A stretch of 64,000 bases of DNA, from the IMG/VR virus record IMGVR_UViG_3300044825_002278, positions 39,910-103,909 of that record; one strand, given 5' to 3'. Shown piece by piece: positions 62,384 through 64,000 of the stretch. The position numbers and the translations under genes are program-made. Numbering within the stretch: position 1 is the first letter of the stretch; every line of letters begins with the position of its first letter. This DNA comes from a virus. The notes under the pieces are model-generated. The model was given only the letters and a program-made list of their open reading frames with translations. It made no database searches and was not told the DNA's origin.

Positions 62384-63157
62384 TTATCTTGGAAATGGAA
62401 TGATACCACATCCAATCATATCTTTAACTACAGTTAGAGTACCGGAAACATCTTTTACGGCAAGATGAACAGCAGAACGATAAGAGGAGTCTCCCACAAA
62501 TCCTACAGATCTACTTCCAGTTCCTGCTGTAGTTTCTGTTACAACCATTGCCACTAAACTTCCAAAGTCTCTACCATGACGATAGGTGCTGTTTCCGCCC
62601 GGATATAATGTATTGAAATTAATTGGGTCATCTAAAAAAGTAGAAAAATTTTCATTCTCACAAATTATTCCTGCTGCTCTCATAGAATCGCCAGTCCCAG
62701 AACTACCGTCAGTGACCGAGGCTTCATTAATAGAAGCGGGTTCTCCATCAAATAAAACCAAACTAGAGTGTACTGCGGAGTTTTGACTGGAGTTAAAAGT
62801 AACGGCTACCGCCCACATTTTTAGTGCGTTATTGGTGCGGTTTACTACAACAGTCTGAGTTCCTGTGGGCAAACCAGAGCCTAAAAACCAAGCTTTGCAA
62901 TCTGTTTCAAACCCACTTTGAGTATTGATAACTTCAGCCCTTCCTCCGCTAACCGGATTAACAGTAACACCACCATAAGTCACCGAAGTTGCGTTATCTC
63001 CATCTAAAATATACGGATTAACAGTCGGCTCTGCCAACGTAAAAGTAAAAATTAACACCCCTTCCGGCGAAGCTCCCGCGCCGTGACTCCAGCTAAAACT
63101 AGCTTCACTTGCAGAAGTATTGGCATACCCACTAGAAGCATCAAAACTAATTGCCAT
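62384..63157 (-). CDS. Virion structural protein, 257 residues
   Basis: The protein starts MAISFDASSGYANTSASEASFSWSHGAG and is rich in glycine, serine and threonine, with beta-sandwich character. The sequence N-terminus to TVNPYILDGDNATSVTYGGVTVNPV and KMWAVAVTFNSSQN matches a common phage virion protein type that I recall from environmental tailed phages, without a proven role. A minor head-decoration or tail protein is likely. It follows a partial repeat-containing gene. Confidence 0.5.
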   Translation of the reverse strand: MAISFDASSGYANTSASEASFSWSHGAGASPEGVLIFTFTLAEPTVNPYILDGDNATSVTYGGVTVNPVSGGRAEVINTQSGFETDCKAWFLGSGLPTGTQTVVVNRTNNALKMWAVAVTFNSSQNSAVHSSLVLFDGEPASINEASVTDGSSGTGDSMRAAGIICENENFSTFLDDPINFNTLYPGGNSTYRHGRDFGSLVAMVVTETTAGTGSRSVGFVGDSSYRSAVHLAVKDVSGTLTVVKDMIGCGIIPFPR

Positions 63158-63159
63158 GA

Positions 63160-64000
63160 TTAACTTTCAATTGTATAATAATCAACTTGAACCACTACAC
63201 TGCCGCCAGTTGGGACTGAGCATACAATATAAAGTTCTTCACCATCTCCGCCAATCCCAACAATACCACCAGAATGGCCTTTACTGACACCTGAACCCGG
63301 AGCAATACCCGGATGACTAAGTATTACTTTAGTCACAGCATCCGCAGCAGAAGCGCCTTGAGTTGGCACACCAGTTGTTCCAAAGCCCAAACGAACAGAA
63401 GTATTCACAGTATTTGCAGCAGAGGCTGTAACGGTTACTCCAGTAATTACATATCGCGTACCAGCAGAAATCAATGGTAAAACATTGTCTCCACCAGAAG
63501 TTTGCGCAGCAGTAGTAATATACTCTGCCGATTGAAGGTTTGGATGACCGCCAATAGTCCATAAAATACCGTGACGATTGGCGTATAATTGTGTTCGATC
63601 AGCTTCTGCGACTTGGGTTGGATTAGTTCCATGAGCTATTGCTCTTGCGCCAAGTTTGATTGGGTTGCCAGTATCAGCAGCATCGTGGGCAACATTGCCA
63701 GCAACCGGCATTACTTTGGACACATCAAAATCAACTCTTAATCTACCGTCTTGGGCAAGTGTCAAATGATAAACCGTGTCTCCAAGAAATGACGGAGGAC
63801 TAGCTTCGTACTTAGCGCCTGTAAGCAAAGCCCCTTTTGGGCTTGCCCAAGTTCTAGTTACGTCACCGCTGGCTACATCGGCTGGAGTTACAGCATAATA
63901 TGAACCGCAAAGTATTGGATTATTTCCAGAAATAGCCGCATCGTGAGCTTGAATGCCGCCAACAGCTATAGTGCCAGCAGTTCCCCCATTAACAGTATTT
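63160..64000 (-). CDS. Partial virion protein with HDAA-x-SGNP repeats (5' end beyond window)
   Basis: The minus-strand frame is open to the window edge, so the N-terminus is missing; at least 279 residues are visible. Two related units occur, one with AHDAAISGNNPILCG and one with AHDAADTGNPIKLGARAIAHGTNPTQV. Repeats with this HDAA-x-SGNP-x-x-x-G pattern are common in phage virion proteins. The C-terminal 100 residues (TRYVITGVTVTASAANTVNT onward) resemble a beta-sandwich domain. The role may be in the head or on the tail. Confidence 0.65.
   Translation of the reverse strand, partial: NTVNGGTAGTIAVGGIQAHDAAISGNNPILCGSYYAVTPADVASGDVTRTWASPKGALLTGAKYEASPPSFLGDTVYHLTLAQDGRLRVDFDVSKVMPVAGNVAHDAADTGNPIKLGARAIAHGTNPTQVAEADRTQLYANRHGILWTIGGHPNLQSAEYITTAAQTSGGDNVLPLISAGTRYVITGVTVTASAANTVNTSVRLGFGTTGVPTQGASAADAVTKVILSHPGIAPGSGVSKGHSGGIVGIGGDGEELYIVCSVPTGGSVVVQVDYYTIES

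Noticed and set aside
1-64000. tRNA genes and CRISPR arrays
   Set aside because: I looked for cloverleaf-forming gaps and direct-repeat/spacer patterns in non-coding gaps, all of which are under 200 bases, and saw none. A tRNAscan or CRISPR search would settle it.

Overview
The window is a contiguous piece of a tailed double-stranded DNA phage genome, AT-rich, almost fully coding and with no rRNA, tRNA or CRISPR array seen. A 3,204-residue tape measure protein, a tail tube protein and several large tail-tip proteins, with no sheath recognised, suggest a long-tailed siphovirus. The host cannot be read from the sequence; bacterial-type replication proteins (DnaB, DnaG, a DnaE-type polymerase, SSB) indicate a bacterial host. 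Terminase, portal, capsid and lysis genes are not in the window and probably lie beyond the right edge.

Layout. (1) 1-14080, plus strand: nucleotide metabolism and replication/recombination: ThyX, MazG-like, dNMP kinase, PhoH-like ATPase, RecA/UvsX, DnaB-type helicase, DnaG-type primase, small zinc-ribbon proteins and several homing-type nucleases. A tail-tube paralogue (3530-4489) sits unexpectedly in this early-type region. (2) 14100-21574, plus: an HNH protein with its own promoter, a RecB/Cas4-like exonuclease, a DnaE-type polymerase split into two genes with a DUF6165-like gene and a DEDD exonuclease between the halves, then SSB. (3) 21571-35749, plus: a glycan cassette of about a dozen candidate glycosyltransferases, four methyltransferase-like proteins, a nucleotidyltransferase and a GDP-fucose synthase-like enzyme, joined by short overlaps. 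(4) 35736-37971, plus: nuclease, possible annealing protein, zinc-ribbon protein, terminator and one small gene. (5) 38045-64000, minus: the tail and neck module, converging on region 4 at a bidirectional terminator. In transcription order it holds structural proteins, a connector-like protein, neck/completion proteins, tail tube, three tail-assembly-region proteins, tape measure, and distal tail/baseplate proteins.

How the parts work together. The plus strand reads as one or a few long early/middle operons, because stop and start codons overlap as ATGA or TAATG at many junctions. The minus strand is a late operon. A sequence close to TTGTGTATAATA occurs in four of the larger minus-strand gaps, 30-42 bases before a start codon, and also before two plus-strand mobile-type nuclease genes; it is probably the main phage promoter. 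The most notable points are the polymerase split without a visible intein, a tape measure carrying enzyme-like domains between five copies of a DTVPAMLTPGEFV-type motif, a second tail-tube-like gene among early genes, and glycosyltransferase genes interleaved with replication genes.
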